A DNA stretch of 8,760 nt from Methylophilaceae bacterium (lineage in GTDB: Bacteria > Pseudomonadota > Gammaproteobacteria > Burkholderiales > Methylophilaceae): the NCBI GenBank assembly GCA_010031285.1, contig RHAY01000025.1:1-8760 (forward strand). The letters are read 5' to 3'. Shown in pieces: positions 1-8,366 of this stretch. Each line of letters opens with the position of its first letter. The stretch's first letter is position 1. A program made the position numbers and the translations under genes. The notes beneath the pieces were generated by a model that saw only the letters and a list, made by a program, of their open reading frames with translations, did no database searches and was not told where the DNA came from.

Positions 1-192
1 GAATACAAAAATTTGCCCGGCAATATCATTTAAGTAATGTGAAAAAGCAATAAAGTTAATATTCACAGCCAGCAACATAAGCTCAATCGACATAAGCAAT
101 ATGATGATATTTTTTCGATTAAGAAAAATACCTACCACGCTGATTGTAAATAAAATCGCACCAAGGATAAGGTAATGCGATAAACCAATCAT
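1..192 (-). CDS. nuoK: NADH-quinone oxidoreductase subunit K, 3' end cut by window edge
   Basis: NuoK is a small membrane subunit of complex I (the MrpC / ND4L homologue) that forms part of the proton path between NuoJ/NuoA and the antiporter-like subunits. Translating from the ATG at 192 gives 64 residues, still open at base 1; the family is about 100 residues, so roughly the last third is missing. Visible are a first membrane helix (about residues 5-23), the conserved turn FLNRKN (23-28) and a second helix carrying MSIELM (34-39), whose Glu37 matches the essential Glu36 of E. coli NuoK. A third helix has just begun after [10 protein letters not shown] (51-60). The second essential Glu of the family (E. 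coli Glu72) would lie outside the window. The start overlaps the nuoJ stop as ATGA and has a good ribosome binding site six bases upstream. Identity is certain from sequence pattern and position. Confidence 0.96.
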   Translation of the reverse strand, partial: MIGLSHYLILGAILFTISVVGIFLNRKNIIILLMSIELMLLAVNINFIAFSHYLNDIAGQIFVF

Positions 193-815
193 GTTCTTTC
201 CTTTGTTTTAGGTTTTGAATATTTTTCCTCTGACTTCATTTTTACTAATCGCACACGATCTTGACGTTTTACAGCTATCTGATCTGCAGGGTTTGTTTTT
301 TTGCTATCCTTTCGATCGCGAAGCGTTAAAGCAATCGCTGAAACAATAGCGATAAGCAAAACAACAGATGCAAGTTCAAAGGGAAGTACGTAATTAGAAT
401 ATAAAGTATTGCCTATCATTTCTGTATTCGACGTATTTGAGATTGATTCTGACGTTGGTGCTAAATTAAATGGTTTAGTTTTAAACACCATGACCATTTC
501 AACCATCATAAGAATACCAATAAATCCTGCCATAGGAAGGTAATCCCAAAAACCTTCTCTTAATTTATCAAGATTGATATCAAGCATCATGACTACAAAT
601 AGAAATAAAACCATTACAGCGCCAACATAAACTAATACTAATGCAATGGCTAAAAATTCAGCTTGTAATAAAAGCCAGATGCCGGCGGCATTAAAAAATG
701 CTAAAACTAGAGATAACGCAGCAGTTACAGGATTTCTAGAAGTAATGACGCTCAATCCTGAAGCAATAAGCACAAAGGATAAAACATAAAATACGAAATC
801 TTTAAATTCCATCAT
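189..815 (-). CDS. nuoJ: NADH-quinone oxidoreductase subunit J
   Basis: NuoJ (ND6 homologue) is a membrane subunit of complex I next to NuoH, NuoA and NuoK, at the start of the proton-conducting axis. The 208 residues show five likely membrane helices (about 6-25, 30-50, 54-78, 92-110 and 145-165). The third carries [11 protein letters not shown] (63-73), the conserved stretch that forms the pi-bulge helix of ND6/NuoJ. After the last helix comes a strongly charged, mostly basic tail (166-208) with [17 protein letters not shown], which resembles betaproteobacterial NuoJ as I recall it; E. coli NuoJ is 184 residues and lacks a tail this long. Two ATG codons in tandem (815-813 and 812-810) could both start translation; the choice changes the protein by one residue. 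It follows nuoI after 3 bases and overlaps nuoK by 4. Confidence 0.96.
   Translation of the reverse strand: MMEFKDFVFYVLSFVLIASGLSVITSRNPVTAALSLVLAFFNAAGIWLLLQAEFLAIALVLVYVGAVMVLFLFVVMMLDINLDKLREGFWDYLPMAGFIGILMMVEMVMVFKTKPFNLAPTSESISNTSNTEMIGNTLYSNYVLPFELASVVLLIAIVSAIALTLRDRKDSKKTNPADQIAVKRQDRVRLVKMKSEEKYSKPKTKERT
199..203 (-). promoter_or_regulatory. Ribosome binding site of nuoK
   Basis: On the minus strand AAGGA lies six bases before the nuoK ATG (192-190), inside the last codons of nuoJ. It supports this ATG as the start and suggests nuoK can recruit ribosomes itself as well as by coupling through the ATGA overlap with nuoJ. Confidence 0.7.
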
Positions 816-818
816 GGC

Positions 819-1310
819 TTATCGGAACCTCTCATCTTGGGCACGATCTTCTGCGATTTGTTTTTCATATTTATCACCTACAGCGAGTAACATGTCTTTG
901 GTGTAAATCAAATCACCTCGAGATTCGCCGTGATAATCAAAAATTCTTGTTTCAACAATAGAATCTACCGGGCATGATTCTTCACAAAAGCCACAAAAAA
1001 TACACTTAGTAAGATCAATGTCATAGCGAGTTGTACGTCTTGTTTTATCTTCACGCTCTTCGGATTCAATCGTAATTGCCATAGCAGGACATACAGCTTC
1101 ACATAATTTACAAGCAATACATCTCTCTTCACCATTTGCATAACGACGAAGCGCATGAAGACCCCTAAAGCGATTCGATTGGGGTGTTCTTTCTTCTGGA
1201 TACTGCACAGTAATTTTTCTCGCAAAGAAATAGCGGCCTGTAAGGAGCATGCCCTTAAGGAGCTCAATCAACATCAAACTTGATAAGAATTGTTTGGTTT
1301 TTTTAATCAT
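819..1310 (-). CDS. nuoI: NADH-quinone oxidoreductase subunit I, 2x[4Fe-4S] ferredoxin-like
   Basis: NuoI (TYKY / Nqo9 homologue) carries clusters N6a and N6b and passes electrons from the NuoG clusters to N2 in NuoB. The 163 residues contain two classic CxxCxxCxxxCP motifs: Cys64, 67, 70 and 74 ([12 protein letters not shown]) and Cys103, 106, 109 and 113 ([12 protein letters not shown]). As in the two-cluster ferredoxin fold, the fourth Cys of each motif should ligate the other cluster. The amphipathic N-terminal part (about 8-28) is the segment that lies along the membrane next to NuoH in this family, and [14 protein letters not shown] (37-50) is a conserved lead-in. Length is normal for proteobacteria. 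The ATG follows the nuoH stop with no gap and has no clear Shine-Dalgarno sequence, so expression is probably coupled to nuoH. nuoJ follows after 3 bases. Confidence 0.98.
   Translation of the reverse strand: MIKKTKQFLSSLMLIELLKGMLLTGRYFFARKITVQYPEERTPQSNRFRGLHALRRYANGEERCIACKLCEAVCPAMAITIESEEREDKTRRTTRYDIDLTKCIFCGFCEESCPVDSIVETRIFDYHGESRGDLIYTKDMLLAVGDKYEKQIAEDRAQDERFR
828..832 (-). promoter_or_regulatory. Probable ribosome binding site of nuoJ
   Basis: AGAGG on the minus strand lies in the last codons of nuoI, 12 bases before the first of two tandem nuoJ ATG codons (15 before the second). The spacing is longer than optimal, which slightly favours the first ATG. Confidence 0.5.
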
Positions 1311-2342
1311 TTAATGAAAGAGATATCCCCATGAGGTTTGCATCATGCCGCCAACAAATACAATCCAAGCAATCGTAATTGGAATAAAAATTTTCCAACC
1401 TAATCGCATAATTTGATCGTATCGATAGCGAGGAAATGTGGCTCTAAACCATAAGAAGCAAAATAATAAGAATGCAACCTTAATTAGAAGCCATAAAAAG
1501 CTATCTGGAATAAATGGAATGGGAGAAAGCCATCCACCTAAAAACATTAAAGCAGCCAGCATCGAAACTAAAATCATATTTGCATATTCAGCTAAGAAAA
1601 ATACTGCAAAAGCCATACCCGAATATTCCACATGGAATCCTGCCACAATTTCAGATTCACCTTCGGCCACATCAAAGGGCGCTCGATTTGTTTCCGCTAC
1701 AGCACTAATAAAGTAAATAATAAATAAAGGAAATAAAGGCCAGATATACCAGTGCCAGAAACCGCCCTCCTGGCCCATCACAATTTTTCCTAAATTTAAA
1801 CTATTGGCACACATTAAAACGCCTACCAAAGTAAATCCCATGGCTATTTCATAAGACACAATTTGTGCTGCCGAGCGCAAACTTCCTAGAAATGCGTATT
1901 TAGAATTTGAAGCCCATCCAGCAATAATTACTCCATAAACCGCGATCGAAGTCATAGCTAAAATATATAAAAGACTTGCATCAATATCTGCGATCACTAA
2001 ATTAAGATCAAAAGGAATGACAGCCCAGGCTGCAAATGCTGGAGCAATGGCTAGAATAGGTGCTAAGAAAAATAAAACTTTATTTGATGCTGTAGGGAGA
2101 ATAATTTCTTTAAATAAAAGTTTTAAGGCATCTGCGATAGGTTGAAGTAACCCAAAATAACCAACACGATTAGGTCCAATACGAACTTGCATATAACCAA
2201 TGACTTTTCTTTCAAAATAAGTGAGGTAAGCCACTGATATCATTAAGGGTAAGACAACGGCTACAATTTTCAAAAGTATCCATAATGTGTTGGCAATATC
2301 AGGCCACCAAACTCCAAAAATAGATGTCATCAAAGCATCCAT
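1311..2342 (-). CDS. nuoH: NADH-quinone oxidoreductase subunit H
   Basis: NuoH (ND1 homologue) is the membrane subunit that, with NuoB and NuoD, forms the quinone chamber and links it to the proton channels. From the ATG at 2342 it has 343 residues and about eight membrane helices. Family marks are [19 protein letters not shown] (43-61), [13 protein letters not shown] (67-79), ETNRAPFD (217-224) and EGESE (227-231), the acidic loop beside the quinone tunnel, then EYSGMAF (239-245). A GTG four codons further upstream (2354-2352) is in frame and would give 347 residues and an 11-base overlap with nuoG. I prefer the ATG because AAGGAG at 2359-2354 sits 11 bases before it but directly abuts and shares a base with the GTG, and because MDAL is a typical N-terminus for proteobacterial NuoH. 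The ATG lies one base after the nuoG stop; nuoI begins immediately after the nuoH stop. Confidence 0.95.
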   Translation of the reverse strand: MDALMTSIFGVWWPDIANTLWILLKIVAVVLPLMISVAYLTYFERKVIGYMQVRIGPNRVGYFGLLQPIADALKLLFKEIILPTASNKVLFFLAPILAIAPAFAAWAVIPFDLNLVIADIDASLLYILAMTSIAVYGVIIAGWASNSKYAFLGSLRSAAQIVSYEIAMGFTLVGVLMCANSLNLGKIVMGQEGGFWHWYIWPLFPLFIIYFISAVAETNRAPFDVAEGESEIVAGFHVEYSGMAFAVFFLAEYANMILVSMLAALMFLGGWLSPIPFIPDSFLWLLIKVAFLLFCFLWFRATFPRYRYDQIMRLGWKIFIPITIAWIVFVGGMMQTSWGYLFH

Positions 2343-2343
2343 C

Positions 2344-4734
2344 TTAAGATCCACTCCTTGCCGTTATTTTTTTAACGGTAACGTCGCCATAATTGTTAGC
2401 CAAGTTTGCTGTGTCATCGATACCACTTGGTATATATATAGATCCTTCTGGAATACTCACATCTTCAATGACTATAAGAATTGTCGATTGCTTACCTTGT
2501 GTAACTTGAATTTTGTCATTGACTTTAAGTTTTAATGACTTCATGTCTATCGGATTTAATTTCGCAAACGCTTTTGATTTTTGAATCGCTGTTTGAAGAG
2601 ACGGGGCACGTCTTACAATAGGATCTATACAATATTGATGTATCTCGCCAATACGAGAGAATTGTTTAGGCTTAGTGATGCGTATTTTATAATCACTTGT
2701 GATTTCAATTGAATTAGAAAGCTCTTTTGATAGGAATTGATTTTTAGATTTTAAATGTGCTTCTTTAACATCTGCACTTGACTCGTAATCAAAATCTTTC
2801 AGATCAAGATGATTCGCTAATACTCTTAATACTTTCCAGGCTGGTCTCGATTGACCTAAAGACTGGGTGACAGCTGTATAACTTTGGACTCGGCCTTCCA
2901 TATTAACAATCGTACCTGATGATTCTGTAAATGGAGAGACTGGTAAAATTACATTTGCATTTTTAAGATATTTCGAATTGTAAGTACTTAATGCCACAGT
3001 AAAATCTGAAGAAACAATAGCATCCTGCATTAATTGAGCATTTGATGCATCTAATTGAGGTTCAATATTTAAAAGAACGTAAGCCTTTAATTTTTTCTCT
3101 AACATTTCATAAGCATTCAAGCCGCCTTTTTCTGGAAGCACATTAACTGCATGGAGTCCTACACTGTTTGCAAATATGGGCAAAACGCCAAAAGTTGCTT
3201 GAGATAATTTAGAAATTTCAAAAGCAAGTTTGTAAATAGTTGAATAGTCTGGATGTTCTTGAGCAATTTGGCCAAGCAATATAGATGTATTATTTTTTTT
3301 GCCCGCTAAAACATTTTTCATTAAATGTTGAGCTATTGCATCACTCACTTTGTCGGTTTTAATTTTTTCAATATCAGCCTTTATAAATTTAATATCTTTT
3401 TTTAATACCCCTTTTATTTCTGTCATTGATTTCAAGACTTTTGCGAGTGTATGAGGAAGTTTGTGAGAAGTCTGAATCATTTTTTCCGCAACAGTCATAA
3501 GAGGATCTGCATCGATTGAATTAATTACAAAAAGACTTGCACCTTGATTTACAGATTTTCGAATTCTTGAAGTTAAAAGCGGCTGCTCATTTCTTATGTT
3601 GCTTCCAATCAAGAGGTATTGATCGAACTGGCCAATCGCATCAATATGACTTCCAAGCCAAGGCGAAGCTTCATGTTCTATTGAAAAATCAGATTGACGA
3701 ATACGATGATCAATATGAGGTGATTTTAAAGTCTTACTTATTTTTTTTGCCAAGATACCTTCTTCAATCGTACTTTGAGGGGATATCAGAATGCCCAATG
3801 CTTCTGGGCCATGTTGATCTAGGATATCTTTTAGTTTTTCACCAATAAGTGTTAAAGCAGTTTCCCAATCCGATTCTTTCCATTGTCCTTTTTCTTTAAT
3901 CATAGGGACTTGCAAACGGTCTTCATTATTCAATCCTTCATATGAAAAACGATCGCGATCTGAAATCCAACATTCATTGATTGCCTCATCTTCGCGAGGA
4001 AGCATTCGAATCACTTTATTTTGTTTAATATGTGCTTCCAGTGGCGAACCAAGGCTATCATGGTGCGCTAAAGTAGGTCTTCTAATGAGCTCCCATGTTC
4101 GCGCTTTATATCTAAACGGTTTACTTGTAAGTGCACCTACGGGACATAAATCAATAATATTGCCTGAGAGTTCGGACTGAATAGAACGATCAACATAGGC
4201 TGTAATTTCTGAATGCTCGCCTCGCCCCACCATGCCGAGTTCCATCATGCCACCGACTTCTTGTAAAAATCTCACACATCGCGTGCATTGAATACATCGT
4301 GTCATATCTGTCGAAATGAGCGGACCAATATTTTTATTAAATACGACTCTTTTTTCTTCTTTATAACGTGTTTGACCACTGCCAAAAGCTACTGCTGTAT
4401 CTTGCAATTCACATTCACCGCCTTGATCACAAATTGGGCAATCTAAGGGGTGATTGATAAGCAAAAATTCCATGACACTTTGCTGTGCCTCGGTAGCGAT
4501 TTTAGATGTGGTTGAAACCTTCATACCATCAGCCACTTGTGTAGCACATGCAGGCAATGGTTTATTGAATTTTTCTACATCCACCAAACACATGCGGCAA
4601 TTTGCGGCAATGGATAATTTTTTGTGATAACAAAAGCGAGGAATTGGAATGCCTGCTTTATCTGCAGCAGCAATAATCGTCGTATTTTTTTCTACTTCGA
4701 TTTTCTGACCATCTATTTCAATAGTAATTTTCAT
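2344..4734 (-). CDS. nuoG: NADH-quinone oxidoreductase subunit G
   Basis: NuoG is the large peripheral-arm subunit (Nqo3 / 75 kDa homologue) that relays electrons from NuoF to NuoI. Ligands visible in the 796 residues: cluster N1b [2Fe-2S] at Cys35, 46, 49 and 63; N5 [4Fe-4S] at His95, Cys99, 102 and 108 ([17 protein letters not shown]); N4 at Cys147, 150, 153 and 197. The four-Cys N7 set found in E. coli and Thermus is absent; only Cys255 ([11 protein letters not shown]) lies in that region. Residues from about 215 onward are a degenerate molybdopterin-oxidoreductase-like domain, with [12 protein letters not shown] (218-229) at its start and [10 protein letters not shown] further on; in this family it binds no molybdenum. 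E. coli NuoG is about 110 residues longer. The ATG overlaps the nuoF stop as ATGA and has no visible Shine-Dalgarno sequence, so coupling to nuoF is likely. The stop is one base before the preferred nuoH ATG. Confidence 0.98.
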   Translation of the reverse strand: MKITIEIDGQKIEVEKNTTIIAAADKAGIPIPRFCYHKKLSIAANCRMCLVDVEKFNKPLPACATQVADGMKVSTTSKIATEAQQSVMEFLLINHPLDCPICDQGGECELQDTAVAFGSGQTRYKEEKRVVFNKNIGPLISTDMTRCIQCTRCVRFLQEVGGMMELGMVGRGEHSEITAYVDRSIQSELSGNIIDLCPVGALTSKPFRYKARTWELIRRPTLAHHDSLGSPLEAHIKQNKVIRMLPREDEAINECWISDRDRFSYEGLNNEDRLQVPMIKEKGQWKESDWETALTLIGEKLKDILDQHGPEALGILISPQSTIEEGILAKKISKTLKSPHIDHRIRQSDFSIEHEASPWLGSHIDAIGQFDQYLLIGSNIRNEQPLLTSRIRKSVNQGASLFVINSIDADPLMTVAEKMIQTSHKLPHTLAKVLKSMTEIKGVLKKDIKFIKADIEKIKTDKVSDAIAQHLMKNVLAGKKNNTSILLGQIAQEHPDYSTIYKLAFEISKLSQATFGVLPIFANSVGLHAVNVLPEKGGLNAYEMLEKKLKAYVLLNIEPQLDASNAQLMQDAIVSSDFTVALSTYNSKYLKNANVILPVSPFTESSGTIVNMEGRVQSYTAVTQSLGQSRPAWKVLRVLANHLDLKDFDYESSADVKEAHLKSKNQFLSKELSNSIEITSDYKIRITKPKQFSRIGEIHQYCIDPIVRRAPSLQTAIQKSKAFAKLNPIDMKSLKLKVNDKIQVTQGKQSTILIVIEDVSIPEGSIYIPSGIDDTANLANNYGDVTVKKITARSGS
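2354..2359 (-). promoter_or_regulatory. Ribosome binding site that decides the nuoH start
   Basis: AAGGAG on the minus strand is the strongest Shine-Dalgarno match in the window. It lies in the last codons of nuoG, 11 bases before the ATG at 2342-2340. Its final G is the first base of the upstream in-frame GTG (2354-2352), so there is no spacer for that GTG, which argues against GTG as the start. Confidence 0.7.
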
Positions 4735-6050
4735 TTGGTATTAACCATTGAATGTCCGTGTTGAATAAAATATTCAAACTCAGGTCTGAAGTGTTTAATG
4801 AAACTTAATACTGGTGTGGCAGCAGCATCACCTAAAGCACATATAGTTCTACCAGAAATCTTTTTGCTTACATCAGTTAAAAGTTCAAGATCTTCCCTAG
4901 TGCCTTTACCATCTACAATTCTTTTGATGACACGATAAACCCAGCCTGTACCTTCGCGACAAGGCGTGCATTGACCACATGATTCTTCATAGAAGAAGTA
5001 AGAAAGACGTTTTAAAGCGCTTACCATGCAGGTAGAGTCATCCATAATAATTACAGAGCCCGCGCCCAAACTCGAACCTATTTTTTGCAATCCATCATAG
5101 TCCATGGTGGCATTTTCTATCAGTGCTGCTGGCACAACAGCTGTCGATGGGCCTCCAGGAATAACTGCCTTTAATTTTCTTCGATGCCAAATTCCGCCAG
5201 CCATATTTAATAACTCACTAAAGGGTGTCCCCATTTTAATTTCATAATTACCTGGCTTTTCAACATGGCCTGATACAGAAAACAATTTAACGCCACCTGA
5301 ATTTTCAACACCTAAATCTTGAAATGCTTGGCCACCATGCTCCAAAATCCATGGCACTGAAGCAAATGTTTCTGTGTTATTTACATTTGTGGGTTTACCA
5401 TAAATACCATAAGTTGCTGGAAATGGCGGTTTATAACGCGGCTGTCCTTTTTTACCTTCGATTGATTCAATAAGTGCTGTTTCTTCACCGCATATATATG
5501 CGCCATAACCGTGGACTGCAAATAAATCAAAACTAAAATCTGACCCTAATATATTTTCACCTAAAAATCCGTGGTCTCTTGCTTCATCGAGTGCTTTTTC
5601 AAAGAGTTCATATTCTCGCCATATCTCGCCGTGAATATAGTTATAACCGACACGCGTTCCCATTACATAAGCTGCAATAAGCATGCCTTCTATAAGTTGA
5701 TGTGGGTTGTATCTGAGAATATCTCGATCTTTAAATGTACCGGGCTCACCCTCATCTGAATTACATACAAGATATTTCATGCCATCGTAATCACGAGACA
5801 TAAAAGACCACTTAATTGCTGTTGGGAATCCTGCGCCCCCTCGCCCTCTTAGTCCTGACGTTTTTAATTCAGCCAAAATTGCTTCAGGCTTTGTTTTCTT
5901 TTTGAGTATTTGTTTAAGTTGTTCATACCCACCTATTTTTAAATAAGTATCAATAGAGCCCGGATCATCATGCACCATAGTTCTTAGACAAACCAAGTCT
6001 TGATTTGGAAAAATTTTTGATGGCTTAATAATGTCGATTTGCTTAACCAT
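4731..6050 (-). CDS. nuoF: NADH-quinone oxidoreductase subunit F (NADH and FMN binding)
   Basis: NuoF (Nqo1 / 51 kDa homologue) oxidises NADH, holds FMN and cluster N3, and is the entry point for electrons. The 439 residues show the glycine-rich GRGGAGFPT (69-77), followed by [15 protein letters not shown] (96-110), both at the FMN/NADH pocket. Next come [14 protein letters not shown] (187-200), also part of the nucleotide site, and [21 protein letters not shown] (208-228), which is highly conserved. The N3 [4Fe-4S] ligands are Cys358, 361 and 364 in [12 protein letters not shown] plus Cys404 in TICALGD. The order of fold elements (Rossmann-like, beta-grasp SLBB at about 250-335, helical cluster domain) is standard and the length is usual. 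The ATG directly abuts the nuoE stop with no convincing Shine-Dalgarno sequence; the stop overlaps nuoG by 4 bases. It should work in the cytosolic arm with NuoE and NuoG. Confidence 0.98.
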   Translation of the reverse strand: MVKQIDIIKPSKIFPNQDLVCLRTMVHDDPGSIDTYLKIGGYEQLKQILKKKTKPEAILAELKTSGLRGRGGAGFPTAIKWSFMSRDYDGMKYLVCNSDEGEPGTFKDRDILRYNPHQLIEGMLIAAYVMGTRVGYNYIHGEIWREYELFEKALDEARDHGFLGENILGSDFSFDLFAVHGYGAYICGEETALIESIEGKKGQPRYKPPFPATYGIYGKPTNVNNTETFASVPWILEHGGQAFQDLGVENSGGVKLFSVSGHVEKPGNYEIKMGTPFSELLNMAGGIWHRRKLKAVIPGGPSTAVVPAALIENATMDYDGLQKIGSSLGAGSVIIMDDSTCMVSALKRLSYFFYEESCGQCTPCREGTGWVYRVIKRIVDGKGTREDLELLTDVSKKISGRTICALGDAAATPVLSFIKHFRPEFEYFIQHGHSMVNTK

Positions 6051-6524
6051 TTATTTAAGGCTCGCTAAAAGCTGGTCAATTTTTTCGGTCGTTAAGTACT
6101 CATGCATAGTGTGATTATTAATAAGGCATAATGGTGCGCTTCCACAAGCTCCCATGCACTCACCTTCTTTAAGTGAGAATTTTTTATCTTTAGAAACTTC
6201 GCCAAAACTAATACCTAATTTCTTTTCTAGGTGCTGCACAATTTCATCTGAATTTCTTAGCATGCATGAAATGTTGGTGCATACAGTGATTTGGTATTTG
6301 CCTTTTGGTTCTAAATTGAACATGTTATAAAAAGTCGCAACTTCCATTACTGCAATTTCTGGCATACCGAGATAATGTGCAATATCAGAAATATGTTCTT
6401 TAGATAACCAGCCATGTCGCGTTTGAACAATACGTAAAGCAGAAATCACTGCGGATTGTTTTTGGTTATCCGGAAACTTCTTTAATTCTTTATCAATTAA
6501 TTTAATATCGTCAGCGTGTATCAT
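6051..6524 (-). CDS. nuoE: NADH-quinone oxidoreductase subunit E ([2Fe-2S] N1a)
   Basis: NuoE (Nqo2 / 24 kDa homologue) is a thioredoxin-like [2Fe-2S] protein that sits on NuoF and holds cluster N1a, close to the FMN. The 157 residues have an N-terminal helical bundle (about 1-70, with TRHGWLSKE at 35-43 and VATFYNMF at 62-69) followed by the ferredoxin-like domain. The N1a ligands are Cys82 and Cys87 (CTNISC) and Cys123 and Cys127 (ECMGACGSAP), the same spacing as E. coli Cys92, 97, 133 and 137. Length is near the usual 155-170. The ATG comes 2 bases after the nuoD stop with no clear ribosome binding site, and its own stop is followed at once by nuoF, as expected for two subunits that assemble as a pair. 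Confidence 0.97.
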   Translation of the reverse strand: MIHADDIKLIDKELKKFPDNQKQSAVISALRIVQTRHGWLSKEHISDIAHYLGMPEIAVMEVATFYNMFNLEPKGKYQITVCTNISCMLRNSDEIVQHLEKKLGISFGEVSKDKKFSLKEGECMGACGSAPLCLINNHTMHEYLTTEKIDQLLASLK

Positions 6525-6526
6525 TT

Positions 6527-7777
6527 TTATCGATCAATCTCGCCAAATACAATATCTTGCGTACCGATGATGGCAACTAAGTCAGCAATCATATGACCTC
6601 GTGTCATTTCATCTAAAGCTGCTAAATGAGGAAATCCTGGAGCACGTATCTTTAAGCGATAAGGTTTATTTGCGCCATCTGAAATTAAATAAATGCCAAA
6701 CTCACCTTTTGGATGTTCAACGGCTGCATAGGCTTCACTTGGTGGAATATGGAAACCTTCTGTAAATAATTTAAAGTGATGAATCATCGCTTCCATATCT
6801 TCTTTCATAGCAGTACGCGGTGGTGGGGCTATTTTGTGGTTATCACTAATCACTGGACCTGGATTTTTTTTGAGCCAATCAATACATTGTTTAATAATGC
6901 GATTAGATTGTCTAAATTCTTCGATACGAACAAGATATCGATCGTAACAATCTCCATTCACACCTACAGGAATTTCAAAATCAAGTTGATCATACACTTC
7001 GTAGGGTTGTTTTTTTCTTAAGTCCCAAGCAATACCTGAGCCTCTTAACATCGGGCCTGTCATACCGAGTGCTATGGCACGCTCAGGGTCAACAACGCCA
7101 ATACCCACTGTGCGTTGTTTCCAAATACGATTGTCCGTTAATAATGTTTCATATTCATCTACGTATTTTGGAAAACGATTTGAAAAATCTTCAATGAAAT
7201 CGAGTAGCGAGCCACTACGATTCTGATTTAAACCGTCTAATTCTTTTTTGTTTTTAAAAGTTGATTCATATTGAGGCATACGATCAGGAAGATCCCGATA
7301 AACACCACCAGGACGATAATAAGCTGCATGCATTCTCGCGCCAGATGCTGCTTCATAACAATCAAACAGATCTTCCCTTTCTCGGAATGCATATAAGAAA
7401 ACAGTCATAGCGCCCACATCAAGTGCATGAGCTCCTAGCCATAACAAATGATTTAAGATACGTGTAATCTCATCAAACATGACACGAATATATTGAGCGC
7501 GAATAGGTACATCTATATTCAATAGTTTTTCAATGGCTAAAACATATGCGTGTTCATTAGCCATCATAGATACATAATCTAAACGATCCATATAAGGGAC
7601 TGTTTGAAGGTACGTTCTATTTTCAGCTAATTTTTCTGTGCCACGATGAAGGAGTCCAATATGAGGATCTGCCCGCTGAATAACTTCGCCATCAAGCTCC
7701 AATACTAAACGCAATACACCGTGCGCTGCAGGGTGTTGCGGACCAAAGTTCATCGTGTAGTTTCTAATTTCAGCCAT
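6527..7777 (-). CDS. nuoD: NADH-quinone oxidoreductase subunit D (quinone site)
   Basis: NuoD (Nqo4 / 49 kDa homologue, related to the large subunit of NiFe hydrogenases but without the metal site) forms the quinone head-group pocket with NuoB. From the ATG at 7777 it has 416 residues. GPQHPAAHG (12-20) supplies His19 and MDRLDY (63-68) supplies Tyr68; aligned by eye these match Thermus His38 and Tyr87, the quinone-binding pair, and Asp120 matches Asp139. Other marks are [13 protein letters not shown] (38-50), [11 protein letters not shown] (154-164) and the C-terminus GEIDR. The frame stays open upstream to an ATG at 7870, which would add 31 residues, but those lie inside nuoC, look unrelated to the family, and the ATG at 7777 has a well-spaced ribosome binding site and a standard MAEIRNYT start. 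It overlaps the nuoC stop by 8 bases and precedes nuoE by 2. Confidence 0.97.
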   Translation of the reverse strand: MAEIRNYTMNFGPQHPAAHGVLRLVLELDGEVIQRADPHIGLLHRGTEKLAENRTYLQTVPYMDRLDYVSMMANEHAYVLAIEKLLNIDVPIRAQYIRVMFDEITRILNHLLWLGAHALDVGAMTVFLYAFREREDLFDCYEAASGARMHAAYYRPGGVYRDLPDRMPQYESTFKNKKELDGLNQNRSGSLLDFIEDFSNRFPKYVDEYETLLTDNRIWKQRTVGIGVVDPERAIALGMTGPMLRGSGIAWDLRKKQPYEVYDQLDFEIPVGVNGDCYDRYLVRIEEFRQSNRIIKQCIDWLKKNPGPVISDNHKIAPPPRTAMKEDMEAMIHHFKLFTEGFHIPPSEAYAAVEHPKGEFGIYLISDGANKPYRLKIRAPGFPHLAALDEMTRGHMIADLVAIIGTQDIVFGEIDR

Positions 7778-8363
7778 TATGAAAACCTTCTTCACGAATG
7801 ATGCGTGGCACGTTATTTCTTTCTTCAATTGAAACGGGCTGATAGATGACACGCTTTTGAACATCGTCATAACGCATTTCGACTTTACCGATCATCGGAA
7901 AATCTTTGCGAAATGGATAGCCTACGAATCCATAATCTGTGAGTATTCGCCTTAAATCGGGGTGATTAGTAAACATAAAACCAAATAAATCAAAAGCTTC
8001 TCTTTCATACCAGTTTGCAGCTGGCCATAAATCAATTACAGATGGAAATAATGGAAAATTTTCTTCTTTGGAAAAGGTTCTTACACGAATACGATGGTTA
8101 TGTTCGATAGATAAGAAATGATAAACCACGGCAAAACGAGGCTTGGTCCAAGCGCCTTCCCCATAATCTCTATAGTCAACGCCGCAAAGATCAATTAATT
8201 GTTTAAATTGAAATGCTTTGTTTTGTTTTAAAGTTTTTAGGGTAGATAACAGATCATCGATTTTTACTTCGAGGGTAAGTTCATTATGCTCAATGGATGC
8301 GTGACTTATTTCTTTACCAAAAGTCGATTTTATTTCTTTAAGTAATATTTCGACTGAGCTCAT
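7770..8363 (-). CDS. nuoC: NADH-quinone oxidoreductase subunit C
   Basis: NuoC (Nqo5 / 30 kDa homologue) is a cofactor-free subunit of the connecting arm that braces NuoD, NuoB and NuoI. The 197 residues carry the 30 kDa signature in the second half: [14 protein letters not shown] (118-131), [13 protein letters not shown] (134-146) and YPFRKDFP (149-156). The N-terminal part (about 1-60) is variable in the family, ending here with LIDLCGVDY (56-64). It is a free-standing protein, not fused to NuoD as in E. coli. The ATG lies 3 bases after the nuoB stop and no Shine-Dalgarno sequence is visible, so coupling to nuoB is likely. Its stop TGA lies inside the nuoD start region, giving an 8-base overlap in a different frame. 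Confidence 0.97.
   Translation of the reverse strand: MSSVEILLKEIKSTFGKEISHASIEHNELTLEVKIDDLLSTLKTLKQNKAFQFKQLIDLCGVDYRDYGEGAWTKPRFAVVYHFLSIEHNHRIRVRTFSKEENFPLFPSVIDLWPAANWYEREAFDLFGFMFTNHPDLRRILTDYGFVGYPFRKDFPMIGKVEMRYDDVQKRVIYQPVSIEERNNVPRIIREEGFHNG
7786..7793 (-). promoter_or_regulatory. Ribosome binding site that decides the nuoD start
   Basis: GAAGAAGG on the minus strand lies within the last codons of nuoC, 8 bases before the ATG at 7777-7775. This spacing supports that ATG over the in-frame ATG far upstream at 7870. Confidence 0.7.
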
Positions 8364-8366
8364 GAA

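Noticed and set aside
965..1267. Minus-strand open frame in another frame of nuoI, and a similar one at 8360-8584 within nuoB
   Set aside because: The true frames encode intact cluster motifs of NuoI and NuoB; these are frame shadows.
1438..1716. Open reading frames on the plus strand opposite nuoH (also 1514-1708)
   Set aside because: They lie wholly antisense to well-conserved nuoH, have no recognisable domain, and overlap each other in different frames; they are chance openings.
2431..2440. TATATATATA tract considered as a promoter or repeat element
   Set aside because: It encodes the Tyr/Ile stretch of the conserved NuoG C-terminal region and has no paired -35 element or repeat copies that I can see.
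2287..2535. Plus-strand open frame across the nuoG/nuoH junction
   Set aside because: It is antisense to two conserved genes, and its translation resembles no family and has low-complexity character.
3293..3300. Run of eight T on the plus strand (A8 in the nuoG coding strand), with another at 3741-3748, considered as programmed frameshift sites or as assembly errors
   Set aside because: The nuoG frame reads through both with family-like sequence on either side. No downstream stem-loop is obvious, and such runs are expected in Lys/Asn-rich AT-rich genes.
3537..3848. Plus-strand open frames opposite nuoG (also 3977-4180)
   Set aside because: Antisense to the continuous nuoG frame with no ribosome binding site or domain pattern that I can support.
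5571..5759. Plus-strand open frame opposite nuoF, and a similar one at 6776-7021 opposite nuoD
   Set aside because: Short and antisense to highly conserved coding sequence; no independent support.
7778..7870. N-terminal extension of NuoD from the ATG at 7870
   Set aside because: The 31 extra residues come from nuoC sequence read in another frame; the ATG at 7777 has a good ribosome binding site and the standard family N-terminus.
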